The notes under the pieces: generated by a model
Told to the model about the DNA's origin: nothing
Database searches by the model: none
Seen by the model: the letters and a program-made list of their open reading frames with translations, nothing else
Made by a program: the position numbers and the translations under genes
Source of the DNA: Nocardia vaccinii NBRC 15922
GTDB taxonomy: Bacteria; Actinomycetota; Actinomycetes; Mycobacteriales; Mycobacteriaceae
Direction: 5' to 3'
Assembly: GCF_001613305.1 (NCBI RefSeq)
Contig: NZ_BDCC01000050.1
Span: forward strand, 40,301 to 104,300
DNA length: 64,000 nt
In this document: positions 51,693 to 61,041 of the stretch, piece after piece
Layout: each line of letters starts with the position of its first letter
Position numbering within the stretch: the first letter of the stretch is position 1

Positions 51693-52845
51693 TCTGCGGA
51701 CTGATCGCAAGCAGTGCCGACTCCTGTGCCAGGCGCAGCAGCGGGAAGCGGTTGAACAGGGCCGACAACGCGATACGCGCCTCCAGCCGGGCCAGCGGAG
51801 CACCCAGGCAGACGTGCGGGCCACGCCCGAAGGCCAGCTGACCACGGTGGTCATGATCGATATCGAAAACATCGGCCTTCGGATAATGTTCCGGGTCCCG
51901 TCCGACGTTGCCGTTCCAGATGACGATGGCCCCCCTCGGCAGGTCGACACCCGCGATCGTGACATCCTGCTGCGCGTACCGGAGATTGGCGCTGTACACC
52001 GGCGACCGGTAGCGCAGCGCCTCCTCCACCACATCCGCCCAGCGGTCCTCGGTCAGCGCCTTGTCCAGTTGTTCGGGATTGTCGCTCAGCGCGGTGATCG
52101 CGTTGGCCAGCAGGTGCACGGTTGTCTCGTGTCCGGCCATGATCACCAGCCACAACATGTTGACCATATCGTCGGTGGTGAGGTTGTCGGTGTTGGCCGC
52201 CAGCATGGCCGAAGTCAGGTCGTCGCCCGGTTCGCGCCGTTTGGCCTCGAGGAAATCTCCCAGGAACGCCAGCATCTCTCCCATGGCCGCCTGCATCTGC
52301 TCAGCGGTGCTGGTGTGCGACATGAGGATGGCAGCCCAATCGCGCAACCGCGACTGATCCGCGTCCTGGACCCCGTACAGTTCGCAGATCACCCGCACCG
52401 GAAACGGAAGCGTGAAACGCTGAATGAGATCCACTTCGCCCTGCTCGTCGGCGAAGCCGTCGATGAGTTCCACGGCGATCCGTTGAATCTGCGGCTCGAG
52501 CGCGGCGACCCGGGCGGGCGTGAACGCGGCGCTGATCGTCCTGCGTAGCCGTCGATGGTCTTCGCCGTCTTTGTTCAACATATGGTCGATGTCGGTGAAC
52601 GCGCGCATCGGCCAATCGGCGGGAATGGTGCCGTCGTGCAGGGCCGGACACTTCTGAGCGTTCTTGCTGAAAACGGTGCCGTCGCCCGCGAGCACTTCGC
52701 TCACGGCTTGATAGCTCACCGCTGTCCAGGCCGCGACACCGCCGGTCAGCTGGACTGGAACCAGCGGTCCGCGCCGAGCGATCCGCTCGTAGGTCTCGAG
52801 GACTGTTTCTCCAGCGGTGGGTAGCTGGATGACCGAATCCGTCAT
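51640..52845 (-). CDS. Cytochrome P450
   Basis: 401-residue soluble bacterial P450. I-helix oxygen-binding AGHETTVHLLANAI, ExxR in VVEEALRYRSPV, heme-binding loop FGRGPHVCLGAPLARLEARI with the Cys ligand, and HMLNKDGEDHRRLRRTISAAFTP (C-helix). ATG 52845 is chosen because GGGAG lies 5 nt upstream; a second ATG at 52857 has none. No ferredoxin or reductase gene is adjacent. Substrate unknown. Confidence 0.93.
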   Translation of the reverse strand: MTDSVIQLPTAGETVLETYERIARRGPLVPVQLTGGVAAWTAVSYQAVSEVLAGDGTVFSKNAQKCPALHDGTIPADWPMRAFTDIDHMLNKDGEDHRRLRRTISAAFTPARVAALEPQIQRIAVELIDGFADEQGEVDLIQRFTLPFPVRVICELYGVQDADQSRLRDWAAILMSHTSTAEQMQAAMGEMLAFLGDFLEAKRREPGDDLTSAMLAANTDNLTTDDMVNMLWLVIMAGHETTVHLLANAITALSDNPEQLDKALTEDRWADVVEEALRYRSPVYSANLRYAQQDVTIAGVDLPRGAIVIWNGNVGRDPEHYPKADVFDIDHDHRGQLAFGRGPHVCLGAPLARLEARIALSALFNRFPLLRLAQESALLAISPQIMTAGPLALPVRLYPAD

Positions 52846-53358
52846 GGTGTCTCCCATGGTCTGATCGAACGAGAGCCGGACCTTTCCGGTCCGTACTCGC
52901 TCAGTGTCGATCACCACCGCAACCGTGGCGGAACGAGTCCATTTCTCTGCCTCGCAACGGAATTCCGCAGTCTTCGGAACATAACGCCGGGTGCGGAAGC
53001 AGCGCCGGAAGGACCCCATCCCGGCAACGACGGCGTGAGCTTCGTCGACTCACGACGTTTACGGGTACAGGGTCGGGACCGTCGGTAAGAAGCGGCCCCG
53101 GACCAGCGCCCCCGGCAGGACACGTAAAACATGGGCAACCGGGAAACGTCTGGTCATCGTCGGTTCGTATCCAACATAGGGCTGTAACGGGCGTACGCGG
53201 TCCGTCGATCGTTTCCGTGTTGACAGTGCCCCGGCGGAGGCCGATAAGGATGGAATCGGCGTGACCAGCGTTTGCTGGAATGCTGAATGATTGTTACCTC
53301 TGCCGAGGTTGGTTGGTGTTTTCGTCGAGTAGTGCTGTGCGGTGCGCAGAGGAAACGG
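52846..53358. other. 513-bp region upstream of the P450
   Basis: Holds the P450 promoter. Several short frames are open on both strands, but none has a recognisable domain or supported start. Nothing else is seen. Confidence 0.3.
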
Positions 53359-53523
53359 TCAGTGTCCGTGTCGATCCCGCTTGCGTATCTCCCCGTCGTG
53401 TTCCTCGATGGTGTGGTCGAGTCGGCGGTGGATCGCGGGATCGGTTGTGGCGGCTCGTGTTCTGCGGAGCGCGGCGAGATCGCGCATCGGTTCCAGGTAG
53501 TCCTTTTCACTCACTTCCGGCAT
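53359..53523 (-). CDS. 54-residue charged protein
   Basis: MPEVSEKDYLEPMRDLAALRRTRAATTDPAIHR, then RLDHTIEEHDGEIRKRDRHGH: mostly charged helix, no membrane segment. ATG 53523 has GGAG 6 nt upstream. The balanced acidic/basic helix suggests a small soluble regulatory or chaperone-like protein, but no family is recognised. It lies downstream of the GGDEF-EAL gene on the same strand, 268 nt away; that gap holds no other supported gene. Confidence 0.5.
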   Translation of the reverse strand: MPEVSEKDYLEPMRDLAALRRTRAATTDPAIHRRLDHTIEEHDGEIRKRDRHGH

Positions 53524-53791
53524 CTGCCGCTCCGGGCGCTGAAGGCAGTCGTCCACTTCGCGTATGTTCGTGCTGCGCTTGCCTGGGGTATCGGTCGTTC
53601 GAGAGAGGCTGTCCGGTCGCCCACCGCATCCGGGTGGTGGCTTGTTCGGGCGCGGTGTCTGCTGGTACCCGCAGGTGGCGGTAGCGACGGCGGTGCGGCC
53701 ATGCAGACACAGTGCCTGCAGCTGGCAGCGAGCTGATCGCGGTCGCACCGAAGCGGGTCCGCATTCCGCATACGGTGTGTGCTGGTGTGTT

Positions 53792-55894
53792 CTATCCCCG
53801 TGGGTTTTCGAGGAAGGCGCGGAGCCGGTTGGCTGGGAGTGGGTAGGAGAACAGCCAGCCCTGGTAGAGGTCGATTCCGAGTCGGTCGAGGGCCTGGAAC
53901 TGGCCGGTGGTTTCGACGCCTTCGGCGACACAGCTGCGTCCCATCGCGCGGCCGATGCCGGTCATGGCTTGGGCGATGGCGAGGTCGCCGGCATCGGTTT
54001 CCACGCCGGCGACGAACTGGCGGTCCAGTTTGATGATCTGTGTAGGTAGGTCTTTGAGACGGGCCAGCGAGGAATAGCCGGTGCCGAAGTCGTCCAGGGC
54101 GAAGCGCACGCCACGTTCGGCCAGCTCGACCATGGCTTCCCGGGACCTTGTGGGCAGTTCGACCAGGGATGTTTCTACCATTTCCAGGACCAACCGGTGC
54201 GAATCGATGCCACATTCGGTGATGGCCGCGGTGATCGTGTCGACGAATTCAGGATCGTGGGGCAGCAGATCGGACAGGTTGACCGCGATGGCCACGGGGT
54301 GCCCGTCCGACGCGGGCCAGCTGGATGCCTCGTGTAAGGCGGTGCGCAGCACCCAGAGGTCCAATGCGCGCAGCATGTTCCCTTGCTCGGCCACACGCAG
54401 GATCACCTCTGGTGAGAGTAGGCCGCGTTCGGGATGCGGCCAGCGCACCAGCGCCTCGGCCATCGCGACGGAATGGTCGCGAGTCATGATCGGTTGGTAG
54501 TGCAGGACGAGGGAGTCGGTGTCTATTGCCGCGTGCAGTTGCTCTTCCAGGCCGAGTTGTGCCTCCACAGTGGCGATCAGGGCGGGGGTGGCCAGCGACA
54601 CGCGGCCGGGTCCCAGGCTTTTCGCATGGAACATCGCCGCGTCGGCGTAACGCAGCAGATCCGAGCCGACGGTGTGCTGGTCGAGCATCGCGGCGCCGAC
54701 CGAAGCCGACACGACCACCGGCCGCCCGCGCACGGGCACGGTCGTGGACAGCAGTCCCGCCACCCAGGTCGTGAAGGGCTCCAGGCCGCCGACGGCGTCA
54801 ACATCTGGACAGATGATCAGATACTCGTCACCCGAGAGCCGGGCCGGGGTGCAGCCTGGCGGCAACCCGTTCGCCAGGCGCCATGCCAGCGCCTTCAGCA
54901 GTTCGTCGCCGCCGTCGTGGCCCAGCGCATCGTTGACCCGTTTGAAGTTGTCGATGTCGCAGAACAGCACGGCGACCCGTGCAGCGCCACCGTGCAGTAG
55001 GCTGCCGAGCAGCTCGTTGAGGCCGGAGCGGTTGAGCAGCCCGGTCAGATCGTCGTGGGTGGCCTGGAAGCGCAATGTTTCGGTCTGCCGCAAACGGTCG
55101 GTGATGTCTTGGAACACCATCACCCAGAATCGGCTTCCGTCGTCGTCCACCGACGCCGTGCTGTGCACATCGCAGGGCACCGGCTGGCCATCCGAGCGCC
55201 GCAGCGTCCGCTGATGCACCCGGGATCGGTTCAACGTCGCCTCCGCTGATGCCGCATCCGCGATGAGGCTCTGGCCACGATCGTCCGGATGCAGCAGGCC
55301 TGCGGCGGGCATGGCGTTGAGTTCAGGCAGCCGGTAGCCCAGCAGGCTACACAGCGCCTCGTTGGCGTCCAGTACTTTGCCGGCTTCGTCGAACAACGCA
55401 ATACCGGCCGGGACGAGGTCGAACAGGTCGGTGAACCGCCGACTCGACCGCTGCTGCCGGATGCCGGCTTCGGCTTCATCACGGGTGACCTGGATGAAAC
55501 CACGGACCCTGCCCTCCAGCGACTTCTGCGCAGTGATCACGACATGGGCCCAGAACCGGGTGCCGTCGCGGCGCAGGCACCAGCCCTCGTCCACATGCCT
55601 GCCGAACTCGGCGGCCTGAGCCAGCTGCCAGTCCGCGTGGCCGGCAGTGCCGGGTTCCGCCGGGGCAAACACCGAGATATGTTTCCCGATGATCTCCTCG
55701 CCGCGATAGCCCGTGATGAGTTCTGCCCCGTCATCCCAGCTCTCCACACGGCCAGCCGCATCGAGCACGAAGATCGCGTACTCACGCATCCCCGCAGCCA
55801 GCAGACCAAGTCGCGCCTCAGTCTTCGACTGCAACCGCGCGATCCCGCCGTGCCCTCCCCTGGGCACGAAGCCGGTATCACGGTCGTTTTCCAT
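53792..55894 (-). CDS. PAS-PAS-GGDEF-EAL cyclic-di-GMP enzyme
   Basis: 700 residues. Two PAS sensors come first (AIFVLDAAGRVESWDDGAELITGY and LVPAGIALFDEAGKVLDANEALCSLLGY). The GGDEF domain (HDDLTGLLNRSGLNELL, CDIDNFKRVNDALGHDGGDELL) has the signature changed to SGDEY. The EAL domain is intact at MAEALVRWPHPERGLLSP, AVNLS, LEMVETSL, DDFGTGYSSLARLKDLPTQIIKLDRQFV and AEGVET. It has no membrane segment. Phosphodiesterase activity is likely; cyclase activity is doubtful but possible, since some SGDEF variants work. No RxxD inhibitory site is seen. Confidence 0.92.
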   Translation of the reverse strand: MENDRDTGFVPRGGHGGIARLQSKTEARLGLLAAGMREYAIFVLDAAGRVESWDDGAELITGYRGEEIIGKHISVFAPAEPGTAGHADWQLAQAAEFGRHVDEGWCLRRDGTRFWAHVVITAQKSLEGRVRGFIQVTRDEAEAGIRQQRSSRRFTDLFDLVPAGIALFDEAGKVLDANEALCSLLGYRLPELNAMPAAGLLHPDDRGQSLIADAASAEATLNRSRVHQRTLRRSDGQPVPCDVHSTASVDDDGSRFWVMVFQDITDRLRQTETLRFQATHDDLTGLLNRSGLNELLGSLLHGGAARVAVLFCDIDNFKRVNDALGHDGGDELLKALAWRLANGLPPGCTPARLSGDEYLIICPDVDAVGGLEPFTTWVAGLLSTTVPVRGRPVVVSASVGAAMLDQHTVGSDLLRYADAAMFHAKSLGPGRVSLATPALIATVEAQLGLEEQLHAAIDTDSLVLHYQPIMTRDHSVAMAEALVRWPHPERGLLSPEVILRVAEQGNMLRALDLWVLRTALHEASSWPASDGHPVAIAVNLSDLLPHDPEFVDTITAAITECGIDSHRLVLEMVETSLVELPTRSREAMVELAERGVRFALDDFGTGYSSLARLKDLPTQIIKLDRQFVAGVETDAGDLAIAQAMTGIGRAMGRSCVAEGVETTGQFQALDRLGIDLYQGWLFSYPLPANRLRAFLENPRG

Positions 55895-56902
55895 GTAACC
55901 CCAACATGTTCGGTCTTGCGAGCCTCATCATCGCAGTTTCGATCGAGGGCCATAGAGGCTAGAGATCCTATTGTGACGATGCCTGGCCGAGACGAAGCCT
56001 CCGGTCCTCCGGAAAGGCCGACCTTACTGTACTGCAATGTGATCGATCGGCATAAGAATGCGCTCCGGCCGGGCGCGTGTCGAGCGGCATTGAGTGAGTA
56101 CTCGGAAATGTAGGCTGTGATCGGCCATATTCGGTGCGCACCGCGCGTGGCTATTTTTCGGTCGGCGTGTGACCTGTGGTGTCAGCTGTGAGCAACCCCC
56201 GAGAGTGCGAACCAGCGACGTGTGACCTGCGAAAACGCTGAAGCCGTTTTGTGCCTGCGACGTGGCGGAGCGCGTTGGCCTGCGGAAACGGTGTCGCAGG
56301 CTGGTGCCCCCGGCAGGGCGCTATAGGGATGGGACCGGCGCTGAACAGCGGTTTTCGTGGGGAACGCTGACGATTGAAGCATGATTCGTCTATAGGAAGT
56401 CAGATTCACCCCATTCACTCGATTAGGGGCGGGGCTGTCGGGTGTGCGTGATTGGCTCGGGGCGCCGCGCCCGAGGGTTCGTTCTCGAGAGATTGCAGAT
56501 GGTATTTCTGCGTTGGAGGGGGCGGGCGCCGGCAGAGGGGCAGCGCCCGCCGGGTGTGGAGCGTCCAGAGCGGAGCTGGCTGAGCAGGTTGCGGCCTGAT
56601 CGTCGCAGGCTAGGGCAGGTTCGGCTACTGTTCACCAGCGGATGTGATCCCCGATGGTCGAAGGATGATAGCGCCCGGAAAAGCTTGAGCACGGCGAGAG
56701 TGGCGTTCGGTTTGATCGGGTCCAGGTTCGGAAGTGGGTCTGTCACCCATCCGAGGTCTTTCAAGTCGGCCCAAACCCATCGCCCTGGCAGGATCGACCA
56801 TTCTCTGAACTGCCTGATTGTCCGAATCCCGGCTTTGGAGAGAAGGGTTCAGCTCAATGTGACGGACTCGGCGGATTCCGGACAGTGTCCTGAAGGGTTG
56901 TT
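55895..56902. other. About 1 kb without a recognised gene
   Basis: Between the GGDEF-EAL gene and the IS fragments. Open frames on both strands are short and unlike any family I know, and GC is lower than in neighbouring genes. A hairpin, GGCGGGCGC (56521-56529) with GCGCCCGCC (56543-56551), is the only clear structure. Probably decayed mobile or intergenic DNA. Confidence 0.35.
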
Positions 56903-57192
56903 TCATGCTGCTGCCTGCCGATTCAGATAATCGACATGAACCTGTGTCGGGGTCTTGTAGTTTATCCCCGAGTGGATTCGTTTCTGCTTGTAAGTTGTCT
57001 CGAGGTCTTTTACAACTGCGCGCCGTGCCTGGCTGCGGGTGAGGAATGTCATGCGGTGTAGCCACTCATTCTTCAGGGCGTCGAAGAAAGATTCCGCCAT
57101 GCAGTTTTCCCAGCATACTCGGGTACGGCCGATGGATTTTCGAAGGTCCATCCTCCTCAGCTTCTTGCCGAAATCGTAGCTGGTGTAGTGCC
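56903..57192 (-). pseudogene. IS3-family OrfB C-terminal fragment
   Basis: The minus strand reads HYTSYDFGKKLRRM, then SIGRTRVCWENCMAESFFDALKNEWLH and HSGINYKTPTQVHVDYLNRQAAA, the last about 95 residues of an IS3-type integrase (rve) domain with the third catalytic Glu (AESFF). Homology stops abruptly near 57192, where the IS30-like sequence begins, so the IS3 element was split by that insertion or a later deletion. Confidence 0.85.
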
Positions 57193-57803
57193 GGATTCAA
57201 CTGGTCGTCGCAACACCTCTGATCGTGGAGGTGGTTGTGGGCATTGGTCCTGGCCGGAAGAAAGTTCGTGAGTCGGGGGCAGATCCCGTCACCCGGCCGT
57301 CCGACGGTGGCGTGGCGTGAGGATCGGGTCCGGTTCTGGGCGGCGATCGCGCGTGGGGTGATGACCGAGGACGCAGCGGTCCAGGCGGGGGTGTCCTCGC
57401 CGGTCGGTTTCCGCTGGTTCCGGCATGCTGGCGGCGTGAATTCTCGTTTGTCCCAGACTGTTTCGGGCCGGTATCTCTCGTCATCGGAGCGGGAGGACAT
57501 CGCGTTGTGGCGTGCCCAAGGCGCGGGGGTCCGTGAGATAGCTCGCCGGCTCGGTCGTAGTCCGTCGACGATCTCGCGGGAGCTGCGTCGCAACGCCTCG
57601 ACCCGTTCGTACTGGCTGGACTACAAAGCCTCGACAGCGCAGTGGCATGCCGAACGCCGTGCCAGGCGCCCCAAGACCGCCAAACTGGTCGACAACGAAC
57701 GGCTGCGTGAATACGTGCAGGACAAGCTTTCCGGGGTCGTGCGGGATGCCAGCGGGCGTGTGGTGGCCGGTCCTGTCGGTCCGGAGTGGAAGGGACGCAA
57801 CAC
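57193..57803 (+). pseudogene. IS30-family transposase, N-terminal two-fifths
   Basis: From a TTG near 57235, about 190 residues typical of actinobacterial IS30 transposases: RPTVAWREDRVRFWAAIARGVMTEDAAVQAGVSSPVGFRWFRHAGG, SGRYLSSSEREDIALWRAQGAGVREIARRLGRSPSTISRELRRNAS (HTH), and LREYVQDKLSG. Homology ends at GPEWKGRN (about 57803), before the DDE catalytic domain, where ISL3-type sequence takes over. Not functional. Confidence 0.85.
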
Positions 57804-58254
57804 GCTACCTGCGGCGATTCCGCACCAGCACAAGCCAAATCACCGTGCCTCCACCACGGCCACCCTCGGTCCGCGACATCACCCGCTGGATCATGACCGA
57901 TCCGGACAATCTCGAACCGAAACACTCCACCCCCCTGGCCACGATCCACAAGACCAGCAAGGACCTGAACCGGCTCACCCGCCACGTCGAAGACTTCGCA
58001 GTCATGATGACCCGACTCGAGGGCCACCGCCTCGACTCCTGGATCAGCACGGTCGAAAAGGACACCCTGACCGCGGTCGCCTCCTTCGCCTGCAACCTCC
58101 GCCGCGACATCGACGCCGTCCGCAACGGCCGCACCCTGCTCTACAGTTCCGGTCCCGTCGAAGGACACGTCAACCGCATCATGCTCAAACGACAGATGTT
58201 CGGCCGAGCCAACTCGACCTGCTTCGCAAACGCACACTGCTACAACAGAACTGA
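57804..58254 (+). pseudogene. ISL3-family transposase C-terminal fragment, frameshifted
   Basis: Reads PPSVRDITRWIMTDPDNLEP, LNRLTRHVEDFAVMMTRLEGHRLDSWI, TAVASFACNLRRDIDAVRNG and the diagnostic YSSGPVEGHVNRIMLKRQMFGRA of ISL3 transposases, then shifts frame near 58205 to finish SQLDLLRKRTLLQQN and stop at 58254. It is joined directly to the IS30 fragment, forming an IS30/ISL3 chimera. Not functional. Confidence 0.85.
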
Positions 58255-58343
58255 GCATCAGGAAGAGTGCGACAAAGCCCGGATCTTCACCCACAGCGCA
58301 TCGATATAGACGATCGGCCACCGGATCCAGAGGACGGTTCTCC

Positions 58344-58565
58344 TCAGATCGTGATCTCCTCGGTCACCGCGTCGGTGACCCGGGAGGTCACGTCCCCGGA
58401 CACCTCGACCCCATACATCTGCTGCAGGTGAGAGCGGATATCGCGCACCGACATCCCGCGGGCATACAGTGACAGGATCTGCTCGTTGAACCCGGCCAGC
58501 CGGCGCGCATGCTTCGGAACGATCTTCGGTTCGAAACTGCCGTTACGGTCGCGTGGGGTGTTCAC
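58344..58565 (-). pseudogene. IS256-family transposase fragment
   Basis: 73 residues: TPRDRNGSFEPKIVPKHARRLAGFNEQILSLYARGMSVRDIRSHLQQMYGVEVSGDVTSRVTDAV, the N-terminal central part of a mutator-type (IS256) transposase. Both the start of the protein and the DDE domain are missing. It abuts the broken GGDEF gene on the other strand. Confidence 0.85.
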
Positions 58566-58932
58566 CTCGACCGCGCGATACTGGCCGGGCTGGACTGCAC
58601 GCTTGCTCGCATCGGTGGTGATGAATTCGTGGCCCTGCTTGCACCGCCGGTCGACGACGGGCGCGTGGCCGCGGTTGCCGGACCGGATGCTCTCGGCGCT
58701 GGCCTACCCGGTCACCGTGGACGAGCGCAGGTTGCGGGTGTCGGCCAGTATCGGGGCGATCATCGCGACCGCGTCGGACACCGACGCCGTAGCCTTGCTC
58801 GAGGCTGCGGACCGCGAGCTGTATCAGGCCAAGACCCGCAGCAAGGACCGCTGGGTCCTGGGTATCCTCGACACCGGTCCCGGTCAGCCACCGGGCATCG
58901 GAAGGGCCCGAGCGATAACGCTGACCCGGTAA
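58566..58932 (+). pseudogene. GGDEF-domain C-terminal fragment, frameshifted
   Basis: One plus-strand frame reads LARIGGDEFVALLAPPVDDGRVAAVAG with an intact GGDEF; near 58680 the frame shifts to RMLSALAYPVTVDERRLRVSASIGAIIATASDTDAVALLEAADRELYQAKTRSKDRW, the rest of the domain. The 5' part of the gene is missing and is replaced by the IS256 fragment. This is a diguanylate cyclase gene destroyed by insertion and a frameshift. Confidence 0.8.
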
Positions 58933-58959
58933 CCCGCGTTCGGCAACCCCCGGGCGGTT

Positions 58960-59169
58960 TTATGCCTGGAGCTTGAGATTGCCGGCGGCGAGGCACCCGA
59001 ACATGGTGCGGCCGATCGCTCGGAAGTCCCAGCTCTCGCTGGTGGCGTGTGAGGCGGCGACGATAGCGGCGACGTCGAAATCCTCGCGGGTGGCCGTGCC
59101 CTTGGCCTCCAGCTCGGCGATCACGTACGCAGTCGCGGCTTCCGCGGTATCCAACACGCTGATCTCCAC
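58960..59169 (-). CDS. Small conserved-looking protein
   Basis: 69 residues from a GTG: EISVLDTAEAATAYVIAELEAKGTATREDFDVAAIVAASHATSESWDFRAIGRTMFGCLAAGN. It looks like a small helical protein and I have an impression of similar unnamed actinobacterial proteins, but cannot name a family. The ribosome-binding site is weak. It survives among IS fragments, so it may be cargo of the mobile region. Confidence 0.5.
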   Translation of the reverse strand: MEISVLDTAEAATAYVIAELEAKGTATREDFDVAAIVAASHATSESWDFRAIGRTMFGCLAAGNLKLQA

Positions 59170-59727
59170 TCGCTCGAAGGAAACGGTCGATCACGGCTCG
59201 TTCAACTTTAAGGGCCAACCCACCGCCGCGATGTCAGAACCTGCTCTCTCCCAACCGATTGTGGTATATCCGCCCGATGTCCGGCGTCTGTCACGGGGTT
59301 CGCGGGGGCGCCAGGGCACAGTCCAGGCAGATGAGATCGTGGCCGGGGGCGCGCGGGTCGCGGTCGAGAGTGGACATCCTGCGGTGTGAACATTTCGGTG
59401 ACGCCATCCCGAAGGTGAAGCGTCTCGGTGGCTCAGTCGGTATGGGCGCGCTGGACGAACACCTCGTCGGCGCTGCCGGGAGGGTGTCGTGATCTTCTTC
59501 GCCATCGAGCCAAGCGCGCATCGGCAGGTAACTGGGGAACACGCTCCGCGTCTGCGCAAATGCCTGGCCGAGACCAGGTGCGCCCGTTACGCCAATATTT
59601 CCTAACGGTTGCGACACGGTTGCTGCGCATTGGTAGTGCTTCGATGAGAATGGCTTCGGCACGCCAGTTCTTCCAGCACCAACCTCCGTGTCAATCCACA
59701 CACTCATCGTTGGAAGGAAGTTCGACC
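59170..59727. other. 558-bp gap before the coiled-coil gene
   Basis: No convincing gene. A minus-strand frame at 59291-59406 (MASPKCSHRRMSTLDRD) is 38 residues with no ribosome-binding site. The region presumably holds the promoter for 59728-60840. Confidence 0.3.
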
Positions 59728-60234
59728 ATGGCAGTACAGGAAAGCAGCGGTACGACGACCCAAGGCCGGGAAATCGACGTAGAGGCAGAAGTGGAAATGC
59801 TCCGGCTGCGGCTGGACGAGGCCCGGCAAGAGACGCAGAACGCCCGCCAGTACGCGATGCAGGCAGCGGGTCTCGCGCGCCAGGCGCAGGCACAGGCCCG
59901 GCAGGTGCAGCATCAGGCCCAGCATGCGCAGCAGGACGCCAACCAAGCCAACCAGCAGGCCCAGCAGGCCCGTCAGCAGGCGATCCTGGCCACCAACCAG
60001 GCCCAGCAAGCCCAGAGCGAAGCCGACCGGGCCCAAAGCCAGGCCCAGCAGGCTCAAGGTGAAGCCAACCAGTCCCAGCAGCGGGCCGGCAGCGCCCAGG
60101 ATCAAGCCGACCAGGCCACCCAACTGGCGCAGCAAGCCGAGGACCAGGCCAGTCGGGCCCAGGACCGAGCCGGGCAGTGGGAGATGCAACTCCACCAGAT
60201 CCGCCAGCAGGCCCGCCTCCAACAGGGCCGCTGA
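59728..60234 (+). CDS. Ala/Gln-rich coiled-coil protein
   Basis: 168 residues. After a short head (MAVQESSGTTTQGREIDVEAEVEML) almost the whole protein is one long helix of near-repeats built on QAQQAQ, QANQQAQQARQQA, ADRAQSQAQQAQGEANQSQQ and DQADQATQLAQQAEDQA. It is low in hydrophobic residues other than Ala, so a soluble, extended coiled coil or filament is likely. ATG 59728 follows GGAAGGAAG. It appears to lead a three-gene set with the DUF3467-like protein. No known function. Confidence 0.8.
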   Translation: MAVQESSGTTTQGREIDVEAEVEMLRLRLDEARQETQNARQYAMQAAGLARQAQAQARQVQHQAQHAQQDANQANQQAQQARQQAILATNQAQQAQSEADRAQSQAQQAQGEANQSQQRAGSAQDQADQATQLAQQAEDQASRAQDRAGQWEMQLHQIRQQARLQQGR

Positions 60235-60332
60235 CCCGGCGAGGATGACGCAGTGATCGCAGCGCTGGCGACCGGCCATACCCGATACCTGGTATGGCCG
60301 GTTCGCCAAGCCTGCCGTATGGGGGATCCGCG

Positions 60333-60659
60333 GTGAGCGCCCCAGTTCCGCCTCCCGCAGACGAACCCGATGTCCATGTCGAGGTCATCGTGCCGGAGAT
60401 AGTCGGTGCCGGGGTGTATGCCAACGGGTTCACCTGCTGGTACAACCGCACGGACTTCACTCTCGATTTCCTGGTCTATCTCCCCAGCGAACCCGGCGGG
60501 GTGAACGAGACCGGCCAAGCGGCGATGCGACAACCGGTGCAGGTCACCTCCCGGGTGAAGTTCCCACCCGCGCTGATCTTCCGGCTCATGCAGACACTCA
60601 ACGACAGCATGAACAACTACGAACGACAATTCGGCCCCATCACCCACCTCGGTGAATAA
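60333..60659 (+). CDS. DUF3467-like protein
   Basis: 108 residues. PDVHVEVIVPEIVGAGVYANGFTCWYNRTDFTLDFLVYLPSEPG, then QPVQVTSRVKFPPALIFRLMQTLNDSMNNYERQFG resembles DUF3467: a beta-rich half with YANG and DF..D, and a conserved helix ending NxYExxFG. GTG 60333, 7 nt after GGGGGA, is preferred; in-frame ATG 60294 lacks a ribosome-binding site. Biochemical role unknown. It sits between the coiled-coil gene and a short ORF, all in the same direction. Confidence 0.65.
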   Translation: MSAPVPPPADEPDVHVEVIVPEIVGAGVYANGFTCWYNRTDFTLDFLVYLPSEPGGVNETGQAAMRQPVQVTSRVKFPPALIFRLMQTLNDSMNNYERQFGPITHLGE

Positions 60660-60678
60660 CCCCGCCCGGAGACAGAAC

Positions 60679-60840
60679 ATGCAAACCGCCAAATCAGGCC
60701 CCATCACCCTCATCGCCTGCCCACGCGACCGCCTCGTCATCTCCGATCCAGCCGTCCGGTACCGGCCCGACCCGATCCCCGGCCGCCACTACCTCGTCAC
60801 CCCCATCGCACCACACCCACAACCCGAACCCACCGAATAA
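60679..60840 (+). CDS. Short Pro-rich ORF in the DUF3467 set
   Basis: 53 residues: MQTAKSGPITLIACPRDRLVISDPAVRYRPDPIPGRHYLVTPIAPHPQPEPTE. It starts 19 nt after the DUF3467-like stop, with CCCGGAGACAGAAC giving a GGAG site. The VRYRPDPIPGRHYLV core looks like a small beta unit; the end is Pro-rich. Unrecognised. Confidence 0.5.
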   Translation: MQTAKSGPITLIACPRDRLVISDPAVRYRPDPIPGRHYLVTPIAPHPQPEPTE

Positions 60841-61041
60841 ACCCCATCCTGCTCCACAGGCAAGGACAGGATCCTGGACCGAGAACCGCACCAGCGGCCA
60901 GACCAACCCCGCAACCGTACTCACTGACTCGGCGCGGTGGATTCGGGGCTGCTGCAGGGGTGGGTGACACTGTGACCTGCCCCACCGGTTGGGTTCCAAC
61001 TCAGGTTGTTAACTGACAGCCTTACCGAAAGGCTGACCCGC

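Noticed and set aside
53287..53736. Hydrophobic-looking plus-strand frame antisense to the 54-residue gene
   Set aside because: No ribosome-binding site and no conserved pattern; the minus-strand small gene has a better start.
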